64,000 bases of DNA from Stenotrophomonas cyclobalanopsidis (GTDB lineage Bacteria > Pseudomonadota > Gammaproteobacteria > Xanthomonadales > Xanthomonadaceae): the NCBI RefSeq assembly GCF_008710035.1, contig NZ_VYKI01000008.1, positions 36,681-100,680 of the forward strand, in the 5' to 3' direction. Both the position numbers and the translations under genes were made by a program. The notes beneath the pieces were generated by a model. The model made no database searches. It saw nothing but the letters and a program-made list of their open reading frames with translations, and was not told the origin of the DNA. Positions 53,168-63,029 of this stretch are shown here, piece after piece (the stretch's first letter is position 1; the number at the start of each line of letters is the position of its first letter).

Positions 53168-53929
53168 TCAGCCCATCAACACCTGGCCACCATCCACGTT
53201 GAGCACGTGGCCGGTGATCCAGCGCGCCAGCGGCGAGCACAGGAACAGCGCGGCGTCGGCGATCTCGCGCGGGTGGCCGAAGCGGCCGAACGGTATCTTC
53301 GCCAGGGTGCCGTGGTAAAGCTCGGGATCTTCCACGCGGCGTCGGGCCCACAGGCCATCGGCAAACTCGATCGAGCCCGGCGCGATGGCATTGACCCGGA
53401 TGCGGTCCGCCGCCAATGCCAGCGCCTGCGAGGTGGTGTAGTGCGAGAGTGCGGCCTTGGCCGCCGCATACGGCGCGCCACCGGGGCGGGGCTGCTGGGC
53501 GGCGATCGAGGACAGGTTGAGGATGCAGGCGTCATCCGAGGCCCGCAGCCAGGGCAGCGCCAGGCGGGAGGCACGCACGGCGGCCATCAGGTCGATCTGC
53601 AGGCTGGCGGCCCAGCCGTCCTCGTCGTCGGCCATGCCGTAGCCGGTGGCGTTGTTGACCAGTACGTCGATGCCGCCAAGCGCATCGGCGGCGGCCTGCA
53701 GCCAGCCGCCGATCTGCTCGATCTCGGCCAGATCGGCCGCGGCAACATGGAGGGGCGTGCCCTGTGCCTCGGCATCGGCCTGAAGTGCCTGCAGCCCGGG
53801 CAGGCCGCGGGCGCAGACCGAGACCCGTGCGCCGGCGCCGGCGAATGCCAGCGCCAGTTCACGGCCGATGCCCTTGCTGCCGCCGGCGATCAGTACGCGG
53901 CGGCCGCTGAAGTCGAGGGTCGGCTTCAT
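53168..53929 (-). CDS. SDR family oxidoreductase
   Basis: 253 residues from 53929 (MKPTLDFSGRRVLIAGGSKG). The cofactor loop AGGSKGIG, the altered VNNATGYG, LNLSSIAA with catalytic Ser and PYAAAKAAL with Tyr/Lys are present, as is the C-terminal VDGGQV. The AR in VCARG after strand 2 suggests NADP(H). Substrate unknown. Confidence 0.92.
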   Translation of the reverse strand: MKPTLDFSGRRVLIAGGSKGIGRELALAFAGAGARVSVCARGLPGLQALQADAEAQGTPLHVAAADLAEIEQIGGWLQAAADALGGIDVLVNNATGYGMADDEDGWAASLQIDLMAAVRASRLALPWLRASDDACILNLSSIAAQQPRPGGAPYAAAKAALSHYTTSQALALAADRIRVNAIAPGSIEFADGLWARRRVEDPELYHGTLAKIPFGRFGHPREIADAALFLCSPLARWITGHVLNVDGGQVLMG

Positions 53930-53934
53930 ACCTT

Positions 53935-54009
53935 GTGGAGCCGAGCCATGCTCGGCTGCACTTCCTGCAGTGTTCATGGCCCGTCCTGCCGAGCATGGCT
54001 CGGCACTAC
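53935..54009. repeat. Inverted pair of SMAG palindromes
   Basis: gtggagccgagc-cat-gctcggct (head altered from GTAG to GTGG) and gccgagc-atg-gctcggcactac lie between the SDR start and the aldehyde dehydrogenase end. Confidence 0.8.
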
Positions 54010-54018
54010 AAAACAGCG

Positions 54019-55551
54019 TTACAGGTCGAACTTGATGCCCTGGGCCAGCGGCAGCGAATCCGAATAGTTGATGGTGTTGGTCTGGCGGCGCATGTAGACC
54101 TTCCATGCATCCGAACCCGACTCGCGACCACCGCCGGTGTCCTTCTCGCCACCGAAAGCGCCACCGATCTCCGCACCGGACGTGCCGATGTTGATGTTGG
54201 CGATGCCGCAGTCGCTGCCGGCGGCCGAAAGGAACTTCTCGGCGGTCTTCAGGTTCTGGGTGAAGATCGAGGACGACAGGCCCTGCGGCACGCCGTTCTG
54301 CATGTCGATGGCTTCATCGAGGCTGTCGTACGGCATGACGTACAGGATCGGCGCGAAGGTTTCGTGCTGGACCACCGCGTCGCTGTTCTTCAGGCCCGAC
54401 ACAATGGCCGGCAGCACGAAGTTGCCTGCACGATCGATGCGGGTGCCGCCGGTTTCGATGGTGCCGCCGGCGGCCTTGGCCTGGGCGATGGCATCGAGGA
54501 ACTGCTGCACGGCGCCGTCACTGTTCAGCGGGCCCATCAGGTTGGCGGCATCGGTCGGGTCGCCAATCTTGCCTTCCACCTGCTTGTAGGCCTTGACCAG
54601 GGTGGCCAGCACGTCGGCGTAAATGGAGCGGTGCACGATCAGGCGGCGGGTGGTGGTGCAGCGCTGGCCGGCGGTACCGACCGCGCCAAACACGATGCCC
54701 GGCACAGCCAGCTTCAGGTCGGCGGTCTCGTCCAGGATGATCGCGTTGTTGCCACCCAGCTCCAGAAGGCAGCGGCCGAGGCGGCGAGCGACCTTCTCGT
54801 TGACCGTGCGGCCGACCTGGGTCGAGCCAGTGAAGCTGATCAGCGGCACGCGACGGTCTTCCACCAGCGCTTCCGACAGGGCGGTGCCTGCATCGTTGAC
54901 CAGGAAGAAGATGTCCGGGAAACCGGCTTCGCGCAGCGCGTCGTTGCAGATGCGCATGGAGGCGATGGCGGTCAGCGGGGTTTTGTTGGACGGCTTCCAG
55001 ATGCAGATGTCACCGCAGATGGCGGCCAGGAAGGCATTCCAGCTCCACACCGCGACCGGGAAATTGAAAGCCGAGATGATGCCGACCAGGCCCAGCGGGT
55101 GGTACTGCTCGTACATGCGGTGGCCGGGGCGCTCCGAATGCATGGTGTAGCCGTACAGCATGCGACTCTGGCCCACGGCGAAATCGGCGATGTCGATCAT
55201 CTCCTGCACTTCGCCGTCGCCTTCGGGCTTGCTCTTGCCCATTTCCAGCGCGACCAGCGAGCCCAGGGCGTCCTTGTGCTTGCGCAGTGCTTCGCCACAC
55301 AGGCGCACGGCTTCGCCGCGGCGCGGGGCCGGCGTGGTGCGCCAAGTCTTGAAGGCTTCCTGGGCACGGGCGACGACGGTTTCGTACTCGGCCTCGGTGG
55401 TCGCGCGGACCTGCGCGATCGGCTCGCCGGTGGTCGGGTTGACCGGGGTGATCAGCTCACCGGCGGTGGCGCTCGACCATTCCCCGTTGCCCAGGTAGGT
55501 GCCAGCGTTGATCGCGTCCAGACCAAGGGACTTGAGCAGCTCGGAAGACAT
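54019..55551 (-). CDS. amaB: Aldehyde dehydrogenase, ALDH7 (aminoadipate semialdehyde) family
   Basis: A 510-residue NAD(P)+-dependent dehydrogenase. The sequence follows the antiquitin/AmaB group rather than the betaine or succinate semialdehyde group: [37 protein letters not shown] with the general-base Glu264, [12 protein letters not shown] with the nucleophile Cys298, and [20 protein letters not shown] near the end. The probable role is oxidation of L-2-aminoadipate 6-semialdehyde in lysine degradation. No other lysine catabolic gene is in the window. Confidence 0.9.
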   Translation of the reverse strand: MSSELLKSLGLDAINAGTYLGNGEWSSATAGELITPVNPTTGEPIAQVRATTEAEYETVVARAQEAFKTWRTTPAPRRGEAVRLCGEALRKHKDALGSLVALEMGKSKPEGDGEVQEMIDIADFAVGQSRMLYGYTMHSERPGHRMYEQYHPLGLVGIISAFNFPVAVWSWNAFLAAICGDICIWKPSNKTPLTAIASMRICNDALREAGFPDIFFLVNDAGTALSEALVEDRRVPLISFTGSTQVGRTVNEKVARRLGRCLLELGGNNAIILDETADLKLAVPGIVFGAVGTAGQRCTTTRRLIVHRSIYADVLATLVKAYKQVEGKIGDPTDAANLMGPLNSDGAVQQFLDAIAQAKAAGGTIETGGTRIDRAGNFVLPAIVSGLKNSDAVVQHETFAPILYVMPYDSLDEAIDMQNGVPQGLSSSIFTQNLKTAEKFLSAAGSDCGIANINIGTSGAEIGGAFGGEKDTGGGRESGSDAWKVYMRRQTNTINYSDSLPLAQGIKFDL

Positions 55552-55930
55552 GCAGACTCCTGTGTTTCGTTACGTAGTTGTTGCCGCCACGGGCAGGTGG
55601 GGGATGCGGCGGACTGAACCGGCGATGGTAGCAGAGGGATGTGGCGGGGCTTGGTGCAGTGCGGGGTGGGGCGCCAAAGGCTTGACGGGCCTGCGTCACG
55701 ATTTTAGCCCGGGCCAGTTGATCCAAAGTGATATAAATCATGGGCCTGCGTCTCGCTTGATGTCCAGGTGCGGCACATAAGCCCCAGCCGGCTGCTATCT
55801 TTTGTGACGGACTTCAGACACAATCACGCAGTACTCAATAGAACCGCAACGAAATGCAGGCGCCGGCTGGGGAGACCGGGGCCGCTTTGGATCTCGCCCG
55901 GATCTGCGGAACGTTCATAGGAGTTGTCTC
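55552..55930. other. Promoter region between ALDH7 and the exopolysaccharide locus
   Basis: 379 bases between divergent genes, AT-richer than the surroundings from about 55690 on. It holds the Clp-like site described separately and a tatctt hexamer at 55796-55801, but no confident -35/-10 pair. No small gene is seen. Confidence 0.5.
55803..55818 (+). promoter_or_regulatory. Clp/CRP-like binding site
   Basis: TGTGA-cggact-TCAGA matches the TGTGA-N6-TCACA consensus with one mismatch, 113 bases before the GTG of the sugar transferase gene. Clp is the Xanthomonad CRP homologue and activates the Xanthomonas gum operon; its action here is inference. Confidence 0.45.
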
Positions 55931-57388
55931 GTGCTACATGGATCCGTAGAAGGGCTCGCCAGCCACCCCAGTCGGTCACGCAGGCGCGTCGAAGCGCGGG
56001 CCGCCCTCGAGCTGGCGCTTCGCCTCGGCGACCTGATCGTCGTACCAATTTCGGCCATCCTCTCCCACGTTCTCTTCTATGGCTCGGCAGCGCCGGACCC
56101 GTCGCAGCGCGTAGTGTTTGGTGCCTTGCTGCTGAGCGCGATGGTCTGCTTCATGATCGGGCCGGTTTACCGCGCGTGGCGTGGCCGCGGCCTTGTGGTG
56201 GATCTGTGGATACTGCTGCTGGCGTGGTCGTGCAGCTTCGGGTTGTTCTCCTTCTATGCTGTCCTGGTCGATATGGCCGGGGCCGTTCCGACGCGCTGGC
56301 TGCTGACCTGGTATGTGTCAGGCCTGATCGGCATGGTCGGCGTTCGCGTATTGTTGCGGGTGCAACTGCATCGCCTGCGCGCCCGCGGCCTGGATCGCGA
56401 GCGCGTGCTGCTGGTCGGCCTGCGCTCGTCGGGGTTGAAGCTGCATCGTCTGCTGCGCGGCAAGCCTGAGCTGGGCAAGGAAGTGGTCGGCTACTTTTCC
56501 GCTAAGGGCGATCTTGCTGTTCGCCGCGGCGGTGATGCGCCCCGTTGCCTAGGGGTGCTGGCCGACCTGCCGCGCTACATGGACCAGCATCGTGGCGAAT
56601 TCGATCAGCTCTGGGTGTCGATGACCCCAGGTGATGCCGGTGACATGAAGGCCATGCTTAAGCAGATCGAACGCTACCCGGTGCCGGTGCGGCTGATTCC
56701 GGACACTACAGGTTGGGGTACGCTGAATCCGGGTGTGCACCAGGTCGGCAACGTGCCGATGATCGGTGTGCGCCAAGGCTTGGCGGACCACAATTTCCGG
56801 CTGGCCAAACGCGTGGAAGACATCCTGGTGGCGGGTCTGGCGCTGATCGTGCTGGCCCCGGTGTTCGCCGTGTTGGCCATTGGCGTCAAGCTGAGCTCGC
56901 CTGGCCCGGTGTTGTTCCGCCAGCGCCGCCATGGCCTGGGGGGCAAGGAGTTCTCGATGCTGAAGTTCCGCTCCATGCGGGTTCATGCGGAAGGTTCTTC
57001 GGACAAGATCACCCAGGCCACCCGGAACGATCCGCGCGTGACCCGCTTTGGTGCCTTCCTGCGCCGCAGCAGCCTGGACGAGTTGCCGCAGTTCTTCAAC
57101 GTGCTGGGCGGCAGCATGTCGGTGGTAGGGCCGCGGCCGCATGCCGTGCAGCACAACAATCACTACGAGCGCCTGATCGATCGCTACATGCACCGCCACT
57201 ACGTCAAGCCGGGCATCACCGGTTGGGCACAGGTGCACGGATTGCGGGGCGAGACCCCCGAGCTGCGCTCGATGAAGAAGCGCGTGCAGTACGACATCGA
57301 TTACATCCGCCGCTGGAGCCCAACATTGGATGTGCGCATCATCGTGATGACGGCATTCAAGGTGCTGGGGCAAAAGTCGGCGTATTGA
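55931..57388 (+). CDS. Undecaprenyl-phosphate glucose phosphotransferase (WcaJ/GumD type)
   Basis: A 485-residue polyisoprenyl-phosphate hexose-1-phosphate transferase that starts the repeat unit of an exopolysaccharide. GTG 55931 has AGGAG seven bases before it. Four or five N-terminal membrane helices are followed by a soluble Rossmann-like domain. The C-terminal catalytic domain has KRVEDILVAGLALIVLAP, MLKFRSMRV, RRSSLDELPQFFNVLGGSMS and VKPGITGWAQV. GumD/WcaJ-type glucose specificity is likely, though galactose cannot be excluded. Confidence 0.94.
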   Translation: MLHGSVEGLASHPSRSRRRVEARAALELALRLGDLIVVPISAILSHVLFYGSAAPDPSQRVVFGALLLSAMVCFMIGPVYRAWRGRGLVVDLWILLLAWSCSFGLFSFYAVLVDMAGAVPTRWLLTWYVSGLIGMVGVRVLLRVQLHRLRARGLDRERVLLVGLRSSGLKLHRLLRGKPELGKEVVGYFSAKGDLAVRRGGDAPRCLGVLADLPRYMDQHRGEFDQLWVSMTPGDAGDMKAMLKQIERYPVPVRLIPDTTGWGTLNPGVHQVGNVPMIGVRQGLADHNFRLAKRVEDILVAGLALIVLAPVFAVLAIGVKLSSPGPVLFRQRRHGLGGKEFSMLKFRSMRVHAEGSSDKITQATRNDPRVTRFGAFLRRSSLDELPQFFNVLGGSMSVVGPRPHAVQHNNHYERLIDRYMHRHYVKPGITGWAQVHGLRGETPELRSMKKRVQYDIDYIRRWSPTLDVRIIVMTAFKVLGQKSAY

Positions 57389-57537
57389 GGCTCTGTTGAG
57401 CGGGGAACTGCGACGTAATGCCATGAATTTGCTGGCCATTTCATCGCGCGTAACGTCATCGTAAGGTATCCTGTCTGGCTGCTGCCGACCCAATTCGGGG
57501 CCGCGGCGCTGCATGGATTGCCACAGGGTTGAAGTCA

Positions 57538-57972
57538 GTGTTCAAGAACGTTCTATTCGTATGTGTCGGCAACATCTGCCGCAGCCCGTCGGCTGAGGTC
57601 ATGCTCAGGCAGGCTGTTGCTGGCAAGGGCATCCAGATTTCCTCCGCAGGGCTGGGGGCGCTGGTCGGCCATGGCATTGATGCCACGGCACAGGAATTGC
57701 TGGTGGAGCAGGGCATGGATGGTCTGGCGCACCGCGCCCGGCAGATCGATGACGCCATCCTGGGGGCGGCCGACCTGGTGCTGACCATGGAGCGCAAGCA
57801 TGTGCGCCGCATTGCCGAAATCGCGCCACAGGCCTCGGGCAAGACGTTCCTGCTGGGTAAGTGGCAGCAGGAGCGGGAGATTCCTGATCCGTACCGACAG
57901 CAGAGGCCGGCATTCGAGCATGTCTACAAGCTCATGGCCGAAGGTGTGGGGAGTTGGGCGCGTCACCTTTGA
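57538..57972 (+). CDS. Low-molecular-weight protein tyrosine phosphatase (Wzb type)
   Basis: 144 residues from GTG 57538, with AGGG nine bases before it; a TTG three codons earlier is also possible. The P-loop VCVGNICRSPSA carries the catalytic Cys and Arg, and IPDPYRQQ the general-acid Asp. It should dephosphorylate the Wzc-like kinase encoded next, the standard pair that controls polymer export. Confidence 0.93.
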   Translation: MFKNVLFVCVGNICRSPSAEVMLRQAVAGKGIQISSAGLGALVGHGIDATAQELLVEQGMDGLAHRARQIDDAILGAADLVLTMERKHVRRIAEIAPQASGKTFLLGKWQQEREIPDPYRQQRPAFEHVYKLMAEGVGSWARHL

Positions 57973-58030
57973 CTGCAGCCCCTCAGAAGCATCTCGCAGA
58001 CCAGCAAACTGAATAACTGAACAGATAAAG

Positions 58031-60241
58031 ATGAAGACCAATCCCCGCATCAACTTGGAAGACGGAAGCGACGAGCTCGATTTGCGGCAGCTTCTAGGCA
58101 CGCTCCTTGATAATCGTTGGTGGATTCTCGCGAGTACGCTTGCTTGCTTTGCGATCGCGGCAGGTTACGCATTGTTTGCGGCTCCAATCTATCGCGCGGA
58201 CGCGGTGGTGCAGGTGGAGTCGAAGATGCCTTCGATTCCAGGCCTGACCGATGTGAGCAAGTCGTTGGGATTGGGTTCGGGAGCCGGAGAGGCAACGACT
58301 GAAATCGCCCTGATAAAGTCCCGTGCGGTTGTTGGAAGTGCGGTTGATGCCCTAAATCTGGATGTTGAGATCTCGCCGAAACGGTTCCCTGTGGTCGGAG
58401 GATTCTTTGCCCGGCGTGCCGAGGCAGTGGATCCGGAAGCCCTTTCCGCGCCGGTGCTTGGCATCAGTCGCTATGGTTGGGGTGGAGACGAGCTGAAGAT
58501 TCATCGCCTCGATGTTCCGCGCTCCTTGACGGAGGAGACCCTGACTTTGGTGGCTGGCGAAAATGGTGTGTTTTCGCTGCAAGGTCCGGGCGGCGAGAAG
58601 ATCCTGGATGGACGTGCTGGTCAGCTGATCAAGGCGAGGGGGGTGACCTTGGAGGTTGCCGAGTTGCGCGCCAATCCGGGAATGCGATTCGCGGTGGTGA
58701 AGCGCCGCCAGTTGGCCGTCATCAACGACTTGCAGGACAAGATTGGTATCGCAGAGATCGGCAAGGACTCCGGGATTCTGGGGTTGTTCTATGAGAACAA
58801 GGATCCTGCTGCAGCAGAGGCATTCCTGCGCCAGATCGCCTTGGCCTACGTCCGCCAGAATGTTGAACGAAACTCCGCAGAAGCTTCGGCTCAGCTCAGC
58901 TTTGTAAAGGAGCAGCTCCCGGGCATTCGTCTTCAGGTAGAGGCCTCGCAGAAGGCGCTTAGTGAATTCCAGATGCGTGAGAATTCCGTAGACCTTTCAC
59001 TGCAGACAAAGGGTCTGCTCGATCAAGGCGTTGCCGTCGAAACCAGCATTCAGCAGCTTCGCCTGCAGCAGGCTGAGATGGATAGAAAGTTCACTCGCGA
59101 TCATCCGGCCTATCAAGCATTGATGCGTCAGATCGGCGAGCTGGAGGCCCGTAAAAATGGCTTCCAGGGTGAAGTGAAGCAGCTGCCCAAGGCCCAGCAG
59201 GAGTTGTTGCGTCTGACTCGTGATCTGGCAGTTGCGAATGAAATGTACACCGTAATGCTCAGTCAGGCGCAGCAGTTGGATGTCGCACGGGCAGGTACCG
59301 TCGGCAATGTGCGCGTAGTCGATGAAGCGCGGGTTGATGACAGTACTCCAGTGAAGCCGAAGAAGAGTGTCATCGTTCTGATTGGCGCATTTGCCGGCTT
59401 CCTGCTCGCGGTGCTCGCAATTCTGCTCCGACAGATGATCAATCGCGGCATCGAAGATCCTGCGTTGATTGAGGAGCTTGGCATTCCGGTCTACGCGTCG
59501 ATTCCGGCCAGCGAAAGCCAGGCAAAGGATTCCGTGCGCGGCAAATTCCGTCAAGATGGCAACCTCCATCTGCTCGCGGTGAAGGATCCGGCCGACCTCG
59601 CCATTGAAGCATTGCGAAGCTTGCGTACCAGTCTTCACTTCGCGCGCTTGGAGGCTAAGAACAATATCGTCCTGATCTCTGGTGCCAGCCCGAATGCAGG
59701 TAAAACCTTCGTATCCACGAACCTTGCAACAGTCATTGCGCAGTCAGGGCAGCGTGTTCTGATCATCGACGCAGACATGCGCAAAGGAACAATGCACCGT
59801 GCCTTTGGCGTTGCTCAGACTCCTGGCCTGTCGGAGGCTATCGCAGGGACTGTTCAGGTGAATGATGTCATCCGCTCATTCGGTCCTGTCGATGGGTTGG
59901 ACTTCATTGCGCGCGGCGAAGTGCCTCCGAATCCCTCCGAGCTGCTCATGCATCCGAACATGACTCGACTGCTGGAGGAGGTCTCCTCTCGCTATGACCT
60001 TGTGATCGTGGACACGCCGCCAATCCTAGCTGTAACTGACGCCGCCATTCTTGCTGCGCAAGCCGGGACTTCCCTTCTGGTAGCAAGGTTTGGCCTGAAT
60101 CAGCAGAAGGAAATAGCACTCGCACGAAAGCGCTTCGAGCAGAACGGTGCGGTCATCCGTGGCGCGATCTTCAATGCGGTCCAGAAGCGTTCGACTGGCT
60201 ACTACAGTTACGGATACTACGAGTACAAGTCGACCGAGTAA
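58031..60241 (+). CDS. Wzc-type polysaccharide co-polymerase and tyrosine autokinase
   Basis: A 736-residue inner-membrane protein. An N-terminal Wzz region with a helix near residues 33-53 (NRWWILASTLACFAIAAGYALF) leads to a long periplasmic coiled domain. A second helix lies near 445-465. The cytoplasmic BY-kinase has Walker A SGASPNAGKT (about 549), Walker A' DADMRKG and Walker B VIVDTPP. The tail STGYYSYGYYEYKSTE holds a Tyr cluster for autophosphorylation. Codon use is less GC-biased than upstream of the locus. No wza gene is next to it. Confidence 0.95.
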   Translation: MKTNPRINLEDGSDELDLRQLLGTLLDNRWWILASTLACFAIAAGYALFAAPIYRADAVVQVESKMPSIPGLTDVSKSLGLGSGAGEATTEIALIKSRAVVGSAVDALNLDVEISPKRFPVVGGFFARRAEAVDPEALSAPVLGISRYGWGGDELKIHRLDVPRSLTEETLTLVAGENGVFSLQGPGGEKILDGRAGQLIKARGVTLEVAELRANPGMRFAVVKRRQLAVINDLQDKIGIAEIGKDSGILGLFYENKDPAAAEAFLRQIALAYVRQNVERNSAEASAQLSFVKEQLPGIRLQVEASQKALSEFQMRENSVDLSLQTKGLLDQGVAVETSIQQLRLQQAEMDRKFTRDHPAYQALMRQIGELEARKNGFQGEVKQLPKAQQELLRLTRDLAVANEMYTVMLSQAQQLDVARAGTVGNVRVVDEARVDDSTPVKPKKSVIVLIGAFAGFLLAVLAILLRQMINRGIEDPALIEELGIPVYASIPASESQAKDSVRGKFRQDGNLHLLAVKDPADLAIEALRSLRTSLHFARLEAKNNIVLISGASPNAGKTFVSTNLATVIAQSGQRVLIIDADMRKGTMHRAFGVAQTPGLSEAIAGTVQVNDVIRSFGPVDGLDFIARGEVPPNPSELLMHPNMTRLLEEVSSRYDLVIVDTPPILAVTDAAILAAQAGTSLLVARFGLNQQKEIALARKRFEQNGAVIRGAIFNAVQKRSTGYYSYGYYEYKSTE

Positions 60242-60336
60242 GGCGCTTCGCACCAGCGTGGGCAGAGTCTCCTGCATCTGGCCTGTAGCAACGGTGCAGG
60301 CCGGCGAATCCAGGCACCATTCGAATAGACCTTTCC

Positions 60337-61776
60337 ATGAAGTTTGGCAGTAACCTGAAATGGACGTCGCTCGCACAGGCCTCAAAACTCTGTGCTCAGT
60401 TCGTGGTCGTCTTCGTTCTTGCTCGGCTGCTCGAGCCGAGCGAGTATGGTGTCGTGGCGATGGCGACAGTCGTTGTCAATTTTTCGTTGATGTTTCGCGA
60501 CATGGGGTTGGGCGCAGCGCTCATCCAGAAGCAAGATCTGGAGCATGGTGACATCGAGTCGGCCTTCCGGATCTCGCTTGGAGCCGGGGTACTAGTCTGT
60601 GCCCTGGTGATGCTCTTGGCCAACCCGCTTGCGCTGTACTTTTCTACGCCCCGACTGGTTCCGCTGCTGATCGCTCTGGCTCTGAGCTTCCCAGTTGCAA
60701 GTTGCGCGATTGTCCACCAGGCGCTGCTCGAGCGCGCAGGGAGCTTTCGGACCATTGCCAGGATCGAAGGTAGTGCGAACCTCGCGGGTGGTGTACTAGG
60801 ACTGGTGTCTGCAGTTGGGGGGGCAGGAGCTTGGAGCTTGGTCATCCAACTGGCATTTGTCTCTGTAGCAACCAGCGTCCAGCTCTGGATGGCGTCAGAT
60901 TGGCGCCCCCGCAGAGGTCGTGCAACTGGATACAAGACGTTGGCGGAGTTCGGGTCAGGCGTTCTTGGCTTTAACCTGGTCAATTATCTGGCGCGAAATC
61001 TGGATAGCGTTCTTGTGGGCAGGTATTTTTCCACGACAGTCTTGGGTAACTACTCTCTCGCTTATCGCTTGATGCTGTTTCCGCTCCAGAGCATTACGCT
61101 TGTCGTCTCCCGATCTCTTCTTCCGGTTCTTTCACGGTTGCAGGATGATGCGAACGGCAGGGTTGAGGCCTATAAAATCGCCGTTGGTGGAGTGTCCGTT
61201 GTAGTTGCTCCCATGATGATCGGTCTGTTTGTCCTTAAGGAGCCCTTCGTCCGATTGACTTTCGGGGATGGGTGGGAGCTCGCCCAGCAACTCATTGCTT
61301 GGTTCGCTCCGACGGCACTTCTTCAATCGGTTATGAGTACCACCGGCGTGGTGTTGATGGCCGCTCGTCGTACGAGAACCCTGCTTTATCTTGGTGTTGC
61401 CGGGGCAGTGCTGCAGATTGCTGCCTTCCTGCTCGGCATAGTTCATGGCGTAGTGGTCATGGCTGCGTTGTATCTACTCGCCAACATCCTGAACTTCATA
61501 CTCGTCACGTCTGTCTGCTCGCGGGTGCTTGGCGCGGCTCCTGCGGACGTGCTGCGGCCCGCGATCATGCCGATGATTGCAGGCTTGCTGATGGGCTGCA
61601 TCCTACACATCTATGTGCAGCAGGCGCAGGCAATCCAGAGTTTGATTCTGCTTGCCTTTGCTGTCGGTGCGTCCGCATTGATCTACGCAGTCATTCTGCT
61701 TTCCCTCTCGCGGCAATGGCGGCGGCGGATAGCGGCTGCCGTAAAGTGGCGCAGTCGCGTGCCTGGGCAGCCTTAG
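60337..61776 (+). CDS. Polysaccharide flippase, WzxC/MOP family
   Basis: 479 residues with about 12-14 membrane helices. LKWTSLAQASKLCAQFVVVF at the start and RLLEPSEYGVVAMATVV are typical of the MOP-superfamily lipopolysaccharide/EPS flippases. NYLARNLDSVLVGRYFS lies in the middle. It should move lipid-linked repeat units across the inner membrane. It lies 95 bases after the Wzc gene; no terminator was seen between. Confidence 0.92.
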   Translation: MKFGSNLKWTSLAQASKLCAQFVVVFVLARLLEPSEYGVVAMATVVVNFSLMFRDMGLGAALIQKQDLEHGDIESAFRISLGAGVLVCALVMLLANPLALYFSTPRLVPLLIALALSFPVASCAIVHQALLERAGSFRTIARIEGSANLAGGVLGLVSAVGGAGAWSLVIQLAFVSVATSVQLWMASDWRPRRGRATGYKTLAEFGSGVLGFNLVNYLARNLDSVLVGRYFSTTVLGNYSLAYRLMLFPLQSITLVVSRSLLPVLSRLQDDANGRVEAYKIAVGGVSVVVAPMMIGLFVLKEPFVRLTFGDGWELAQQLIAWFAPTALLQSVMSTTGVVLMAARRTRTLLYLGVAGAVLQIAAFLLGIVHGVVVMAALYLLANILNFILVTSVCSRVLGAAPADVLRPAIMPMIAGLLMGCILHIYVQQAQAIQSLILLAFAVGASALIYAVILLSLSRQWRRRIAAAVKWRSRVPGQP

Positions 61777-61834
61777 TGGGAATCTATTCTCAGATGCCAA
61801 GTCATTCCTGCTGTGGCTCTACTGGAAAAATGTC

Positions 61835-62941
61835 ATGAAGATCGTATGCGTACATCAAAGTTCGGAGCTATATGGTTCTGACCGAAGCTTCCTCGCTGCG
61901 GTTGAGGCTATGGCCAAGAATCACCCGGAATCTTCCGAGATTGAGGTGGTAATCCCTGATCATGGACCTCTTGTGGATCTCATTGCAGCTGCAGGTGGAT
62001 CCGTTGTCTATGAGCCTCAGGGATACCTCCGAAGAAGCTTGCTTCGTACGCCGGTTGCGTTTGTGATCGGCCTGCTCGCTGCCGCAGGTCGTCTGAGGCG
62101 TAAGTTCCGCAACGCAGATCTTGTCTACGTCAATACATTGGTATGTGCTTCGGCACTGTTGGCATGTGTATTCACTGCTCGTGCTGCGCGCAAGGTTCTG
62201 CACGTGAGGGAAATTCCAGGTCCGAGGGAGTTGGCGCTGTTTCGTGTTTTGATCCGCCTGTCTGGTGCAGAAGTCGTATACAACTCGATCGCAACGATGA
62301 AGGCCCTTGGGCTCCCAGGTACTGTGATCTACAACGGAGTTCCGGGCCCATTTGAGGCGGCTGGCGAGGATTTGGCTGCCGGCGAGCTAAGGCTTCTGAT
62401 GATTGGTCGCATAAACGCCTGGAAAGGCCAGAAGTTTCTGCTTGAGGCTCTATCGTCAAGTTCGCGCCGCATCCAGCTGCGGATCGTCGGTTCTGCCATT
62501 GATGCACAGATTCATCTTGTAAAGGAGCTTCGTGAGCTAGCAAAGACGATGCCTGAGACATTTCAGTGCGACTTCTTCGAGTTCTGTGAAGACCCGTCTG
62601 AGCACTACCGCTGGTGCAACTATGTAGTTGTGCCATCGACGAGTCCGGAGCCCTTTGGGCGAGTCGCGATTGAAGGTCTTTCGTACGGCAAGCCGGTGGT
62701 GGCGGCAGGACATGGCGGACTGCTCGAGATCATCAGTGACGAGAAGGATGGCTTTATTTTCTGCCCGGGTGATCATGGCCATTTGCTCAAGATCATTACC
62801 ATGCTTCCCGATACCCGATCGTCAGACTACGTCGAGCTTAGTAAGGCGGCCCATCAGACATTCAGCTCTCGATTCTCCTCCGAAAGCTATTCGCGTCAGA
62901 TCGTCAGCCTGCTTCCCCATTCGGCAGGGGGGCGGGGATGA
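61835..62941 (+). CDS. GT4-type glycosyltransferase
   Basis: A 368-residue GT-B fold enzyme. MKIVCVHQSSELYGSDRSFL at the start, LRLLMIGRINAWKGQKFLLEAL in the middle and VVPSTSPEPFGRVAIEGLSYGKPVVAAGHGG near the C-terminus contain the EX7E-type donor site. Sugar and linkage are unknown. The gene uses few rare codons but is AT-richer than the housekeeping genes. Confidence 0.92.
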   Translation: MKIVCVHQSSELYGSDRSFLAAVEAMAKNHPESSEIEVVIPDHGPLVDLIAAAGGSVVYEPQGYLRRSLLRTPVAFVIGLLAAAGRLRRKFRNADLVYVNTLVCASALLACVFTARAARKVLHVREIPGPRELALFRVLIRLSGAEVVYNSIATMKALGLPGTVIYNGVPGPFEAAGEDLAAGELRLLMIGRINAWKGQKFLLEALSSSSRRIQLRIVGSAIDAQIHLVKELRELAKTMPETFQCDFFEFCEDPSEHYRWCNYVVVPSTSPEPFGRVAIEGLSYGKPVVAAGHGGLLEIISDEKDGFIFCPGDHGHLLKIITMLPDTRSSDYVELSKAAHQTFSSRFSSESYSRQIVSLLPHSAGGRG

Positions 62942-63029
62942 AATCGTGTCTGCACCGTCGTTGTGGTTCTGGCTATAAGCGGCAAAGTCCCCCTTACTTG
63001 CGGCTTCTTCTTTCGGGGATGTCTCGCGC